This document shows, piece by piece, positions 40,801 through 52,078 of a DNA stretch of 64,000 nucleotides. Numbering within the stretch: position 1 is the first letter of the stretch; every line of letters begins with the position of its first letter. The DNA is from Certhia americana (taxonomy: Eukaryota > Chordata > Aves > Passeriformes > Certhiidae): contig CM031858.1 in assembly GCA_018697195.1 (NCBI GenBank), forward strand, positions 104,753,406-104,817,405, read 5' to 3'. Below the pieces are notes generated by a model that was not told the DNA's origin, ran no database searches, and was given only the letters and a program-made list of their open reading frames with translations. A program made the translations under genes and the position numbers.

Positions 40801-42599
40801 TGCTGCTCTTTAGATCCACAGAAAGTTTTGACTTCAATGAAGATTTTCCCTAGAGTGTTTTCTTACAATTTTGAAACAGTACATGACTTTCAGTGATGAC
40901 ATAAATGCTTACATCATGAGAAGGGCAAGTTATGGCTTTAAATCTCTCTGTCTTTCTCTACGTTTCTCTGCATGCACACACACACACATGACTTAGATAC
41001 TTTAAACATGAAAAAGAAATGTTAGTCTCTCTGTTGGAATACAGAATGTAATTACAGAAGGATAACAGCATTCTTTTTTTCCTTATATGAGTTTACTTCA
41101 TGATCTGATGAGTTCATCTTTACTGAAAGTGTGGTACTCTGAACAACTATATTTCACAATATTTGAACCACCACCTCAAGGAAGTAGTAATGGCATTTAT
41201 AACAAAAAAGTATAAAAGAGAAAACTCTTTCAGATTACAAACTATGCTCTGAGGAATAATGACTGCTCCCCTCAGAAGTGTAAAAATGTCATGAGTTACA
41301 GCTGTTGTAAATTGAGGTACAGGCAAGGTAGGTTTGATCCTGTGACAAAGGTGAAAAGAAATTTATTGAAACTAACATGAAAGAAATTCCTCAACAGTTT
41401 GGTTGGGATTCATGTTATCCAAGAAATTTGTGACAATATCACTGAAAAACCATCGAGTTTGTTGCTATAATTTCTAACAGAAAAACAAGAAAGAAAATTG
41501 AGAGATTGAATTAGAGGGCAACTTTGAGTGACTTCCTGTAATTGATGTTGACACTGAAATTATTGCTTCAGACAAGATATGCTTCTCAAAGTGAAAATTT
41601 CCAACTTTTTAGATGCAGATGTGTCAAAAGAAAATCAGGGAACTCTGTCCACAAGCCATAACAAAACACTTAAAAACTCTGTACTGTGTTTGTTTGATAA
41701 CGTTTTTGTCTGCCAAACATTTGTTTGCATTTAATCCAGAACATAAACTCATAAAATCAAAATCTATAAGAATGTGATTATAGTTCTTACTGAATGAGTC
41801 TTATACATTTAAATTGATACTCATGCTTAAATGTTTTGCTGGCTTCAAGACACAAGGTAAGTTAATGTGGTCAGGAAGCCAATCCATCCAAACTACTGAA
41901 CATGTTGATTTTTCCTTTATGCGGAAAAACATTGACAGCTGATACAGGATTCAGTCCACTCTCTCAAGGCTGCAGACAACACTAAAGGAAACACACATTT
42001 TAAAAAATTAGCTTGACATTGTAAAAGTTCACCTAGACATACTGGGAGCCAATTAGACATGTGGCAATAGACAGCTACATGAAGAAATGGACCAAGCTGG
42101 GTGTTTCTGAAAAGAGCAAGCGTGATGTGTAGAATCTAAAATTTCATGATGGTACTTCAAGTGAGAAAAAAAAAAGCACTTTTTGATACAAACCCAAATA
42201 CATGAAAACTCAGAAAGGACTGTCTAATTTTGGTAAAAAAATGGTTAAAATTTACATTTTAAAAATAAGTCAAATCTAAACTGAAAAAAAAGACCAATAA
42301 AAGAAATGATCACTTATATTAAAGCTGGTAACATATTCCAGCAGAATTCAAATAATGACAAGGAGTTCCTAACATTACAAAAATCTATAAATGAGTGTAA
42401 TCACAAAATGTCAACACAGCTGTGTGAGGTTCTGTTGCCTTGCAAGCTTTCTCCAGTCTGAAGCTCTGGGCTTTGGGCTATCAGCCACTCCTCATTAAGG
42501 ATGCAATTTTTTGGGACCTATACACTGTATCATTGTATACATGATCAACAAATAAAGTGAAAAAAACTGCCCCCACTTTTGATATCTGAAGTATATTTC
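34861..42599. other. Non-coding unique DNA
   Basis: AT-rich sequence without recognisable genes. It contains a (TTAA)n-like low-complexity patch at 35109-35163, a T-run at about 35744-35757, an A-rich run at about 38813-38830 and short CA units at about 40977-40988. The frame 36382-36630 (82 codons, minus) is hydrophobic throughout, which T-rich DNA produces by itself. No RNA gene or clear repeat was identified. Confidence 0.55.
35109..35163. repeat. AATT-rich low-complexity patch
   Basis: About 55 bp composed of repeated 'attaattaattagtaatta', partly self-complementary. It is simple sequence with no other signal. Confidence 0.85.
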
Positions 42600-43830
42600 T
42601 AGTAACCAGCCATTTCCTCTTGATGGTCTGGCCAAATTTGCAGCCCGTCTAGCACTTTGTGCAGCCCAAGACTACTGCTTCCTGCTTAGGAGACTCTTGT
42701 TGATGTCAAAAATGTTATGATATTTGAACTGTATGCCATGCACAGCTCCTGGCAAACCCACAGAGACAACCATTTCACTGTATAAGGCAACAGGGCTAGA
42801 GCTGACCAAACATAATTTATCTTTGGTAAACCCGCCCTGACCATTTCTAATTGCCTTTTTGTCCTCCATGCTTTTGTGGGGTGGAGTTGCCAGTAAGGCA
42901 AATGTGTCTGTAGTTTCCTGGATTCTCATTTTTCTTAAAGATGGGCATATTGTTACATTTTTTCAATCATCAGAGACCTTCCCGATAGCCATTTTTTTCA
43001 GAGGTGGTAGGCAGTGCACCAGTTATCTCTTTTAACACACTTGGTTAAATTCCATTTGGCCCCATGGATTTGAATGCATCCAGCTTCTTTACATGTTTAC
43101 TCAGGATGTTGCCTTCCACTACTGGCTGCTCTTCTGTCTCCCTGACTAGGTAAATGAAATATTTGGGAGCAGGCTTTGGCTGCAACCATTTCTGTATCAG
43201 CCATTACAAGTCTGGATTTTTTCCCCATTTGTCAATGGAAAAGTATTTTCTTCAACCTTTTGTTCTGAGGAATCCTGTGAAATCTTTTCCTATTACTCAA
43301 TATATCCCTATTTTTACCTTAATGTGAGCACTGTAATTTCTGATGTTGTCTACAAGTACTGGAATAATGCTTTTACATCCTCCTTTTTTGCTCATTCTCA
43401 TTTCTACTTCTTTTTTGGAATTATAATTCTTTTTTGGATATTATTTCTTAGAGGAGCTCTGCATTCAGACAAGTGGACTTTTCACTGAGATTCCCAGTAT
43501 TTATATCCAGCAGAATAGCTTTTTCCTGAGCTCTCAGTTAAGTTTCTTTATGAAATTATCCCAAATGGCCAAGGCACCTATCTCTTTCATGGCTCCTTTC
43601 CAGGGAATTCCACTTAGAAATTTTCTAAAAATTTCCATTTGCAGGTTCAGACTCCTAATTCTGCAGTTCTTCTTCCCAGACGTCCTCTGGATTCCGAAGT
43701 TAATAATTTCATGGTCACTGCAACCAAAACTGTTATCTAGAGCCATATTTGCCATCACTTCTTCCTTGTGTGTGAATAACAGTTCAAATACGGCCTTAAT
43801 CCTTTTGGCTGTGATGGCATTTGTACAAGG
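42600..43830 (-). pseudogene. CR1 ORF2 relic (endonuclease-to-RT region)
   Basis: The minus strand encodes a broken CR1 ORF2 polyprotein, which in intact CR1 is an apurinic-type endonuclease plus reverse transcriptase used in target-primed retrotransposition. From 43815 down to 43534 one frame stays open and shows 'FELLFTHKEEVMANM', then 'GCSDHEIINFGIQR' (the endonuclease C-terminal SDH signature) and 'IPWKGAMKEIGALAIWDNF'. Further downstream, after stops and frameshifts, it shows 'LDAFKSMGPNGI.PSVLKEI' (about 43085-43020) and, at about 42850, 'GQGGFTKDKLCLVS', the start of the RT core. The catalytic RT aspartates downstream are missing. The copy is old, 5'-truncated at about 43830, and inactive. 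Confidence 0.85.
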
Positions 43831-43834
43831 ACAT

Positions 43835-43920
43835 TCATAGATCAATAGAACCAGCTGGGTTGAAAAGAGCTTTAGGCTCATTAAGTCCAACTGTAGATGC
43901 CCCTGACCTTGGACTGGACC
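43835..43920 (-). mobile_element. CR1 3'-tail fragment
   Basis: The plus strand reads 'tcatagatcaatagaacc', 'gggttgaaaagagcttt' and 'ctcattaagtccaactg', the antisense tail of a CR1-type element. It directly abuts the 5' end of the ORF2 relic, on the same strand. A spurious 130-codon open frame (43534-43926) runs through both. Boundaries are approximate on the right. Confidence 0.6.
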
Positions 43921-45599
43921 TTGCAATGTACAATAGCAGGTTTAGGTGAGAACAAGTCGGGGCGTTTGCAGAAATACTCAACTTTCACAAGTGGCTTTGT
44001 GCTCTGACTCAGCATGGAGTTACTGGGCACACCTGGCAAGACAATCTACAAAGGTTAGCTCAGTCTTGAAATCAAAAGATTCCTATCAACCACTGATGTC
44101 GTTCCTGGTTACCACATCCTTTGTGCATCAGCTCTTATGTCAGCAATCAAGTGAAGTTATTGAACTCTGGAAGATTTAATGTGATTATATCAGAGGAATA
44201 TTTAGTTTTCCCCTTGACCAGATGTGATTGCTGTGAAGAGGAGTCTTGGTGTGGTACATACCTATTGCTCCTTCTCTATCTATCTGGCTGACATTAGGTA
44301 AAACAAAAGCCATACCTTTTCATTTTAATTGTATTCAGCATATCAGAGTAGTCCAGCCAATGCTCAATACATACACTTTAAGATTCAAAGTCACATGCAT
44401 CCATCCAGGACAGCCTGAATTCCTGGTCTCATCCAGCCCAGCACCCACTGGGGGAGACAGAACCAGACAGTTTACGGAAAGTGACAAAAAAGTCACAGAA
44501 ATTAAACAATCAGCAGCTCACAAGATGTCTCACCCCAAAAGAAATGAAACTCCCAATCATGTGCCAGATAGAAAAGCTCTGCAACCTTTGTGTCTGATCA
44601 AACGAAGTCACAACTCAAGCTTTGACTGGCTAACCACAGCTTAATAATTAATCAAGACAGAAAAGAACTGAGATCAGAGCTGAATTAGTCTATTTAATGA
44701 ACTCAGGATTTGCTCAAGCCCAGAGCAAATGTAGGCTAGAGACTGATGTAATCTAGAAACTTCTTGGACAAAAAGTTTAAAATCTTTTCTCTTTAAATTT
44801 AGTGGTGGTTGGTCTTCCAGAGTTACATCTTTCATGACAACTGTGATGTATTGGAGTGATAACCATCTAAAGCAGCAAACTCTGATTGTAATGTTTTTTT
44901 CTTTTTTAGTTTGAAAAAGTAATTTCAGTTTGGCACTTCTGTGGGCAACAACAAAATCCTGGGAATAGGGAGCTTGCTGATATTTCAAAACTCCTGCTGT
45001 TTCTGTTTACAGACCTACTATTATATATTGTTAATCTTCACTAAGATATTCAGACTGCATTCAATATGACAAAAGATTTTGAGCAATCTGGAGAGAATTA
45101 ATCATGAAAACCCACACAGATAAAATAAGGTGCCCTGGGAAAGCTTGAGGAAGGAATTAATACAGAGATTTTTGTATCTTTGTGTTACCTTTTTGGTTTT
45201 CCATTTTCTTAATCCCACTTTTAGAAGTGGTATGAAAAGAAAACATGTTGATACCCAGGCATGGTTTGTGATCATTGCATTATGGATAACAGTGAGTTTT
45301 AGGAGGGATCTGATTAAAATGATTGTGCTGTGAAAATGTACATAAGATTGGTAACAGAAAAAGCTCAGACAAGGAGGTGAAAGAAGGAAATGAATGCACT
45401 AAGGATATTAACACAGTTGAGGTGATGAAGACCTTTACTGCATGTTATTCAGATGGGGTTTTTGGGTGTCCAACTAAACAAATGCCAGGAAACAGAGCAT
45501 GTTGTGAAGGTCAGGTCTGGTGTTTTACCTGAGTTAACTGTCTTCAAGCTAATTAACTCAGTCAGAGAACTCTCCTCCTCTGGCCATAAATCTTAAGTG
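43921..45599. other. Non-coding DNA between CR1 relics
   Basis: Contains a 132-codon frame (44246-44644, plus) and a 104-codon frame (44674-44988, minus), neither resembling a known protein. No RNA gene or clear repeat was seen. Decayed CR1 sequence could be present but was not recognised. Confidence 0.5.
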
Positions 45600-46139
45600 C
45601 TTCTGAAGAACCATGAGTTGTGCCAGGCCTCCAACTAGACCTTGTGCCACTGATTATGACCTTCTGGGATCTGTCACAACCAGTACTCAATCCATCCCAC
45701 TGTCCACTCATCCAACCCATACTTCCTGAGTTTACCTATGAGGGTGTTGTGAGACAGTGCTGACAGCCTTGCTGAAGCTGAAGTAGACAACATCCACTGC
45801 TCTCCCCTCATCCATCCAGGTAGTTGTCTCTCTGTAGAGGGCAATCAAGTTGGTCAAGTGGAATTTGTCTTTAGTGAATTCATGCTGAATACTCATGATC
45901 ACCTTCTTGTCATCGCTGTGCAAAGATGTGGCCTCCAGAATAAGGCACTCCATCACATTCCCAGGGAATGAGGTGAGGCACATGTGTCAGTAATTACCTG
46001 GGCACACCTTCTTGCCTGTTGTTGAAGACTGGGGTGACATCTGCTTCTTTTCAATCCTCAGGCACCTCTCCTGATCTCCATAGCCTTTCAAAGATGATAT
46101 GAGGAACCTCTCTATGGCATCTATCAGCTCTCTCAGCAC
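45600..46139 (-). pseudogene. CR1 ORF2 relic (reverse transcriptase core)
   Basis: The minus strand encodes part of CR1 reverse transcriptase. The open stretch 45983-45732 reads through 'PGNVMECLILEA', 'HEFTKDKFHLTNLIALY', 'MDEGRAVDVVYFSFSKA' and 'VSTVSQ'. The RT motif A region (VVYFDFSKAFDTV in general form) is present, but its first aspartate is replaced by serine ('YFSFSKA'). Further downstream the minus strand gives 'LRKYGLDEWTVGWIEYWL' (about 45736-45680) before stops. The 5' break is at about 46139 and the 3' part of the RT is missing. This copy overlaps the RT region of the relic at 42.6-43.8 kb, so it is a separate insertion. It is inactive. Confidence 0.9.
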
Positions 46140-46705
46140 CGTGAATTCTGTTTCAAAAGTGACAAAATGTCTAAAATGATAATGTTCAAAAATGATGTTT
46201 TGCCCCTTATCCCTTTGGACTTTATTATGGCAATGTTTATGTTGCAGTTACTACACACCTCTGAGTATTTTTTGTGAAATTCAGGACAATATCTAAAAGC
46301 CTTGTCAGCTAAATTTCTTTTGATGAGCTTGCACTGAACTGCTTCAGAAACCAGCATAGTAATGTTTGAATTGTCACTGTAAATTGACATGGAGAAGGAC
46401 TTTTCCAGTACTGGGATCTCATCAAATGCCATTTTCTTTTTTCCATTAGGTGTCATTCTGACCTTATGCAAGAAGAGAAGGTATGTGACTTTGGATCGAA
46501 AAAGTCCCAACTTTTTTCTATGAACCTTCTTCTGAAATGACGAAAGCCATTTTCTGTCAACTCTGCCCTTTCTTCGACGAACACAGCCCTCTAGATACCA
46601 GCATAAGCAGATGGCACAGGAAGAGTAAATTCTGTAGAGTTCTTGTGTAAATTGTGTGCAGCTTGCAGGGCTTGTCAGGTTTCTCTTTTTTTTTATTTTT
46701 TTCAC
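46133..46705 (-). other. Unidentified 190-codon open reading frame
   Basis: This is the longest open frame in the window. It starts with a methionine in a lysine-rich, A-rich stretch (MKKIKKKRNL) and ends exactly at the junction with the CR1 RT relic. The product is basic between about residues 40 and 75 (VRRRKGRVDRKW, KKVHRKKLGLF), has about ten cysteines including CAICLCWYLEGC and VCSNC, and ends in a hydrophobic segment (LNIIILDILSLL). I do not recognise a family. By rough estimate a frame this long is expected only rarely (well under one) in 64 kb of this composition. It could therefore be chance, a decayed retrogene, or part of an unknown repeat. No promoter, splice or polyadenylation evidence was found. 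Confidence 0.3.
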
Positions 46706-49700
46706 TTTTAAAGGTCATTCTTACATGTCCAAAAATTTATGATGTCATTGGGGAAGGCTCATGTCTGAGTACCTGCTTAGAAAGAAGATGGTGCCACTTG
46801 TAACTAAGGCAAAAGAAATACTATATTGCTCTCCACTGGAGTTTAATTCAGAAACGGGGCAGATGTGCCCACCACTGTGAGCACTTTTGATTATTTAAAT
46901 TGTAATTTTTGACCCTTAGATAGGAAAGCAAGCACAGTGTTTATCAAAACAGTTCATCAGGGACTTGCAATTGATTCCAGGCAACTTCTGTGCACCCTGT
47001 GCAATCATTAACCCATATTATATAGTACAAATACTACAGAGTATAGAGAAGTGGTATCACATTCAGGCAGGAAAACCAGAGTCAACTGTAAGGCTTTTCT
47101 ATCTGTTGAAATTATGGCCTTTCTGTTGGCAAAAGCTGGTCTTGCTCCACTATTTTGTTATTGCTTTGCCAGTTTATCCCAGTTCCCAGCTGAAGATTTA
47201 TCTCTAACAAAGAGATGCAGTGCTGTCAAGCATTTCTCAGCTGTTGCATTCTACATTAGCCACTTCTCTAAATAAATGAAAATAGCTAAACCAAATAAAT
47301 TGCATCTGTCAACAGAAGCACGAGAAAAGAGAAATATGCAAGCGCCTCAATATTTGATAGATCTTCTTTACTCAGGAAGCTAAAATAGTTTGTGGTTCTC
47401 TTCCCTCATTTTAGTCTCAGTCTTGAACAATCTGACAAAGTAAGAACAGCATAACGTCAAACCAAATGAGAAGTGATAGAAGGTATTTATTTGTGTGTAG
47501 GGTAAAACTATTTCTTTCTACACAAAACAGAGTTAAGCCCAAGAATTGTAATAAGTCACTTATCTACATGAAGCTCATGTGAGGTTATTTCCAATATCTA
47601 TTATATTTTCTACCCTTTTTGATGCACATGAAAATCCAAGCAATAAAAAAACCCCAAACAAACAAAGACAAGGAGTGAAGAGGAAAGGGTGGCAAATGGG
47701 CACTGTTACTCTTTTTGACTTGAGTAAAACTATACTGATGTTATAGCTCACCAAAGAGGTCCTGTTCTGTGGCTGAAGCCAGGAAAGCACTACTCAAAAT
47801 GAAAATCACCAATAATCACCTTCCTCCAAATCACGGCTATCCATTCTACCAAACACCATCCTAGTAGGCACCACAACCACAGTGAGCTTAACACATAACT
47901 AGCAATTACTTTCATCCTTCTCCCCTCATTTACTCTTGTAAAGGACTCATTAAACTGAGGAATGACAATGTTTCTATACTGAGCCTTTTTGATTACTTTC
48001 CTTCCCAACCAGAATTTGTTCCTCATGACCTTTAGAGCTATCAATTTAGAATTTTCCCTTTAGTCATTTGGGCTTGTGCTTGATTGAAGCATCCTTCTAG
48101 GCATGAATGTGCTAGTTCAATGACCTGGTGCGGCCCCTACATTGGCAGACTCCATTTCAGAAATCTGACACTGTTCGTCTAATCCAAAATCCAGAACAGT
48201 CTTCTCATTCTGTGGGATATTTATTATCTTAGTGTGTGAAGTAGGAAGTTTCATAAGGTGCTTTTCCCTCTTCCTATTATAGTCCATTTTTTCCCCTGCA
48301 TGATTACTTGAAGAAAGTGTAGATCCTTCAAGTGAGTGTAACAGGAAGAAAATGTAAAAAGGTTCTCAGGCTTCAATATTAAAACCTAAGCTTGTTGATT
48401 TGGAGACAAAATGTCAGTGCCTTGTTAATTAGAACTCTCAGGAGAAATCTATCTTTTTCAATCTGGATGTGTCTGTGAGTGATTGAGCTCATGAATATTT
48501 TTTTTTTCATCTCTTTACCTTCCCCCACCCTAAAGAAAATTAATATATTGCTATGTTACAGGTCTGTTTCATATTTCAAAAAAGTAAATGGATTTCATTC
48601 ATTTTCCCCTGGGCACAGGTTTTGGACTTTTTTTTTGGTTGGCTTGGATTTTCTGCTTATATCTTCATACAATATTGTAATCCTCCACATTCTTTAACAA
48701 AAAAATAAACCTGTGACAAAACTAAAGTGTTAAGATGAATTAGTGATGTCACTACTCAGTGATAGTGTTAACCAAACAGTTTATGATCATGTTGATCAAT
48801 AGTGGATGCTTAAAATCTGTATATAATTTTTTCTTTCACCACAAATTTTTTGTCTACAAGAAAGTCACTTTTACCACTTTTATATTTCATCATCATGAAA
48901 AAAATATTCTTGCCTTTTTTTTCTGAATTTGTTATTATGCTGATGAGGCCTTACCAAAAGAATTGAGATCTTTGAATTGGTAAATATATTACATCATTTT
49001 AAGAATGTTCTGCAAGTCTAAATTTGATAGTGTGCCTAATATTTAGAAATGCCACGGGACCTAATTCTATTTGAGACCTGAACAGTAGACAGATCAATAA
49101 ATATACAGTCATAGATCCTTGATATTTCATTGTACCCGGTACCACAATAGATTACACAGCACCATAAACCCAACTTTAAATATAATGCACAAATTCAATG
49201 AAAGGCAGGTTAAATTTAAGGAAAACAAGACAGCTTACATTCTCAGGCAAAAAGTTAGCATAGTATTCAGAAAAAAACAGTTTTAGCTGCTGTAGCCCAT
49301 ATGCACCTATAAACAGGTACAAACACAACGGTGGATGTGAATATTGCCTATTTATTACATCTCTGGAAAAACGGCTATCTGAGAATAGAGCTCCAGAAAA
49401 CTGTTATGGAGTGGTAATTTGAGCTCCAAGGAACATGTTCACTAATTCTTCATGCCCTCAGGCTGCTTGGGTAGCCTATGCTTCCTGACTGCTAAATTCT
49501 GGTTGTAGTGGCAGCTTTTTTTTTCTTTTTCACACAAATTACTGCCCCTATCATATTCTCTCAAGCTGAAATCACAAGCTAACTCTACATGGCTGTTTCA
49601 TGCTCCATTTTGTTCACTTTTAAAGCAGCTGATTTAATTCCACGCTTCACGGTACTTGGTGGAACATCTGAATTAAAGGAAAGACAGGTTCAATGAAGAC

Positions 49701-50180
49701 CAATACCATTCAGTGGAACATCTTCCCACCCACTCCAGTATTCTGAAATTGGTGCAAAACTCCAAATTCATCATAGTCAAGAGCTTTTTTTCTTAACTGG
49801 CCTGAGGCAAACGCAGAATTTTATATAGTGCTGTTTCCTGTTGCCAATTTTATCCCTTTCTAACTAAGCACCGTTTATCCTGAAGAGGAGTCCTTCCACA
49901 GCACAAATCACAGCTGAACCTGTATAGTATAATCAGCACATACTCTCTTGGGTTGCTTTCCAAAACATCCTTGTCCTAGTGACTGGCTGATAGGAGAGAT
50001 ACTTTTTGTCCTACCACATGGATGATCTTCTGCAATGAATGCTGCTTCCTAGGATGAACAAATTCAGGTGCACATGTGAATCAAAACAAGGCTCTAAGAC
50101 ACCAAGAAGTTCTGTGATGCACTTGACAAGGTGACATTGTGGATGTACTGATATTTTTTTTCCCATCACTCTATGCACTT
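46706..50180. other. Non-coding unique DNA
   Basis: AT-rich sequence with no recognised gene, RNA or mobile element. Open frames are at most about 84 codons. T- and A-rich runs occur (about 48500, 48630, 49520). Confidence 0.6.
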
Positions 50181-50450
50181 TCATAGAATCACTGAGTGGT
50201 TTGGAAAATCATCTAGTTCTAAACCCTTTGCCATGGACAGGGACATCATCTACTAGACCAGGTTACTCAAAGCTCAATCCAATGTGGCCTTGAACACTTT
50301 CAGTGGTCAGTCACTGACAACTTCTCTGAGTGTTTTACCATCGTCTGAGAAAGTTCTTCTAGCTAAGATCTAACCTAAATCTCTCCTCTTTCAGATTAAT
50401 GTCATCACTATCTGTCCTTGTAAATCTGTCCTTCTCCGGCTTCTTGTGCA
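50181..50450 (-). mobile_element. CR1 retrotransposon 3' end (5'-truncated)
   Basis: The plus strand starts with the reversed CR1 tail 'tcatagaatcactgagtgg', then 'aaaatcatctagttctaaac', 'catggacagggacatcat', 'agaccaggttactcaaagc', 'ccaatgtggccttgaacac' and 'aagatctaacctaaatctc'. This is the standard antisense 3' region of an avian CR1, about 270 bp, decayed toward the right. There is no coding capacity. Confidence 0.88.
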
Positions 50451-51594
50451 TACTTGTCATTCCCGTTTTGTAATAATGTTTCCTTTCACTAGAGTGCAGA
50501 AAGAGTCCTGGGAGCAAATATCTGAACCTACATCAGTCTCCTTAGCTGCTCTTTCCACTCAGCTTCTCTTTCCCCAAAATTTTGGAGGATAAGCTAATTT
50601 TCTCTTAAAAGTCCCCTGCCAGCAGGGTAATGAAAGCTAGAAGGTATGATATACAAGGAAGGCTGTTGAACATCTCATGTTAGCACAAAGGGGGAAATAC
50701 AGAGGTGTCCAAACCAGTATAAATCAAACTGCTGTCCTTTATGCCAAATAAAGGACAGCAGTTTGATGAAAGCAGGTCAATGTGCTTTTCAGGAAAATAA
50801 ACTCCTTTAATAAACCTGTCACTGCAGTAATTTTTTTACAAAAATACAAATTTGATTCTCAAAATGAGTGTGTTTTCATTGTACATTTCTTGCAAGGGGT
50901 ACAGTATTACTCAAAATTATTTTCAGAATTTCAGTAAGATTTTCAATTTCAGTAAGAAATTGTCATATAATGTGTGACAGTAGTTAGGGCAATGTGGATT
51001 ATTTTACTCGACTTCTTTTCTTTTTCTTTACAGAACGATTTAGTCTTTCCCTCACTCAGCAATACAATTATATGTTTATTCACATAGTACTTTGCCTTTT
51101 AGAAGACATTTTCTAATCTGGTTGTAGGAACTCATTCAAAAACACTCTAGCATTGTGTACATTTCTCATTGGGCCAGAAGGGCATCACCAGTTTCAGTTA
51201 TAGTCATTGTTCATTCCTTAAACACCTAACTAATGAGATTTTTACTTTAGATTTCTAAGCTGGCTTTGTTTTGGCTGGTGTTTTATTCACTGAAGTTCCT
51301 CTTGTCAAACAGGCAAGTATTCCTGATAAATGTGCTTCCTACGCACTAGAGCAGAACACAACTGTCTTGCACTACATATGCTCTCTCTGTTTCTTGATGC
51401 GTTAGTCCTGTAGGTGAAATATCTTTCACGCAGTTCAGCTGTGCAAATATTGGCAGTCTGCTAACAGGGAAGACTTTCTCCTGCTACACTTTAATGTAGG
51501 CTATCAGTGTCTTCCCACAACCCACTTCCCTTCTCCTAGATACAGCACTGCTTGCCAGGAAGAAAAAGATGAAGATGATCTTTGAAGATGAAAC
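50451..51594. other. Unique DNA containing a perfect inverted repeat
   Basis: Non-coding; apart from the inverted repeat at 50723-50767 nothing is recognised. Confidence 0.6.
50723..50767. repeat. Perfect 20-bp inverted repeat (5-nt loop)
   Basis: Left arm 50723-50742 (atcaaactgctg...) and right arm 50748-50767 (...cagcagtttgat) are exact reverse complements over all 20 bases, separated by gccaa. Complementarity stops abruptly on both sides (a/g at 50722/50768), and no lower stem continues. As RNA it would fold into a short, perfect hairpin, too short for a canonical primary-microRNA stem of about 35 bp. A match this long is not expected by chance. The likeliest origin is a template-switch mutation during replication; a small palindromic element is an alternative. 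Confidence 0.97.
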
Positions 51595-52078
51595 TGATGC
51601 CTTCTGGAGGCTGACCTGGAACAGAGACTAGACAGAGCAAAAGGATAAAGTAGGTATTTATTAAAAGGCCTTAATGGGTACACCTGGGTTGCACAAGAGC
51701 CTGGCTGGGCCACACCCAAGATGCACCCAAAATGGTCACAAAATGGACATTCAGTCACAAGGTCTCACACTTTTATGAGTTCTGGTCCATTAGTATATTA
51801 GAATCAATTGTCCAACCATAGCTTCAGGCTATGAAGCTCTATTCTCCTTGTTTTTTCTTCTCACTTCACCATTGTTTTTGTTCTTGGGCTTGAAAGTTAT
51901 CTTTGGTATCAAGCTAGAGAATGAATTGTTTTGTCTACTCTCTTCACAGAGTACAGTCTATCTACTCTGTGAAGAGAAGTTAGTAGCACTTAATGTGAAA
52001 CCTAAAACTATCCACTAAAACTAAATCTAACTGATATTTAGAATCTAAAAAATATAAAAGCTAAAACTCAAGGCATCA
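51595..52078 (-). mobile_element. Solo LTR of an endogenous retrovirus
   Basis: A 484-bp block with perfect 9-bp inverted termini: tgatgcctt at the left and aaggcatca at the right. On the minus strand it carries a TATA-like box (plus-strand ttttatgagt, 51771-51780) and an AATAAA signal (tttatt, 51657-51662), followed by the 3' end. Landmarks include 'ccttaatgggtacacctgg', 'ggccacacccaagatgcacc' and 'tggtccattagtatattag', a pattern common in songbird LTRs. No clear target-site duplication is visible (left flank gaaac, right flank aagtc). No gag/pol adjoins it, so it is a solo LTR. Confidence 0.8.
51940..51976. repeat. 14-bp hairpin inside the LTR
   Basis: Arms ctcttcacagagta (51940-51953) and tactctgtgaagag (51963-51976) are exact reverse complements with a 9-nt loop. 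It lies in the upstream (U3-like) part of the LTR at 51595-52078, before its TATA-like box in the element's orientation. Whether it is a family feature or a local template-switch event is not known. Confidence 0.95.

Noticed and set aside
43534..43926. 130-codon minus-strand frame as a possible gene
   Set aside because: It is a chimera of a CR1 tail and a CR1 ORF2 endonuclease-linker relic.
44246..44644. 132-codon plus-strand frame
   Set aside because: No family resemblance and no supporting signals; length is within chance expectation.
50723..50767. MicroRNA precursor
   Set aside because: The stem is only 20 bp with a 5-nt loop and no lower stem, too short for a canonical primary-microRNA hairpin; kept as an inverted-repeat finding instead.
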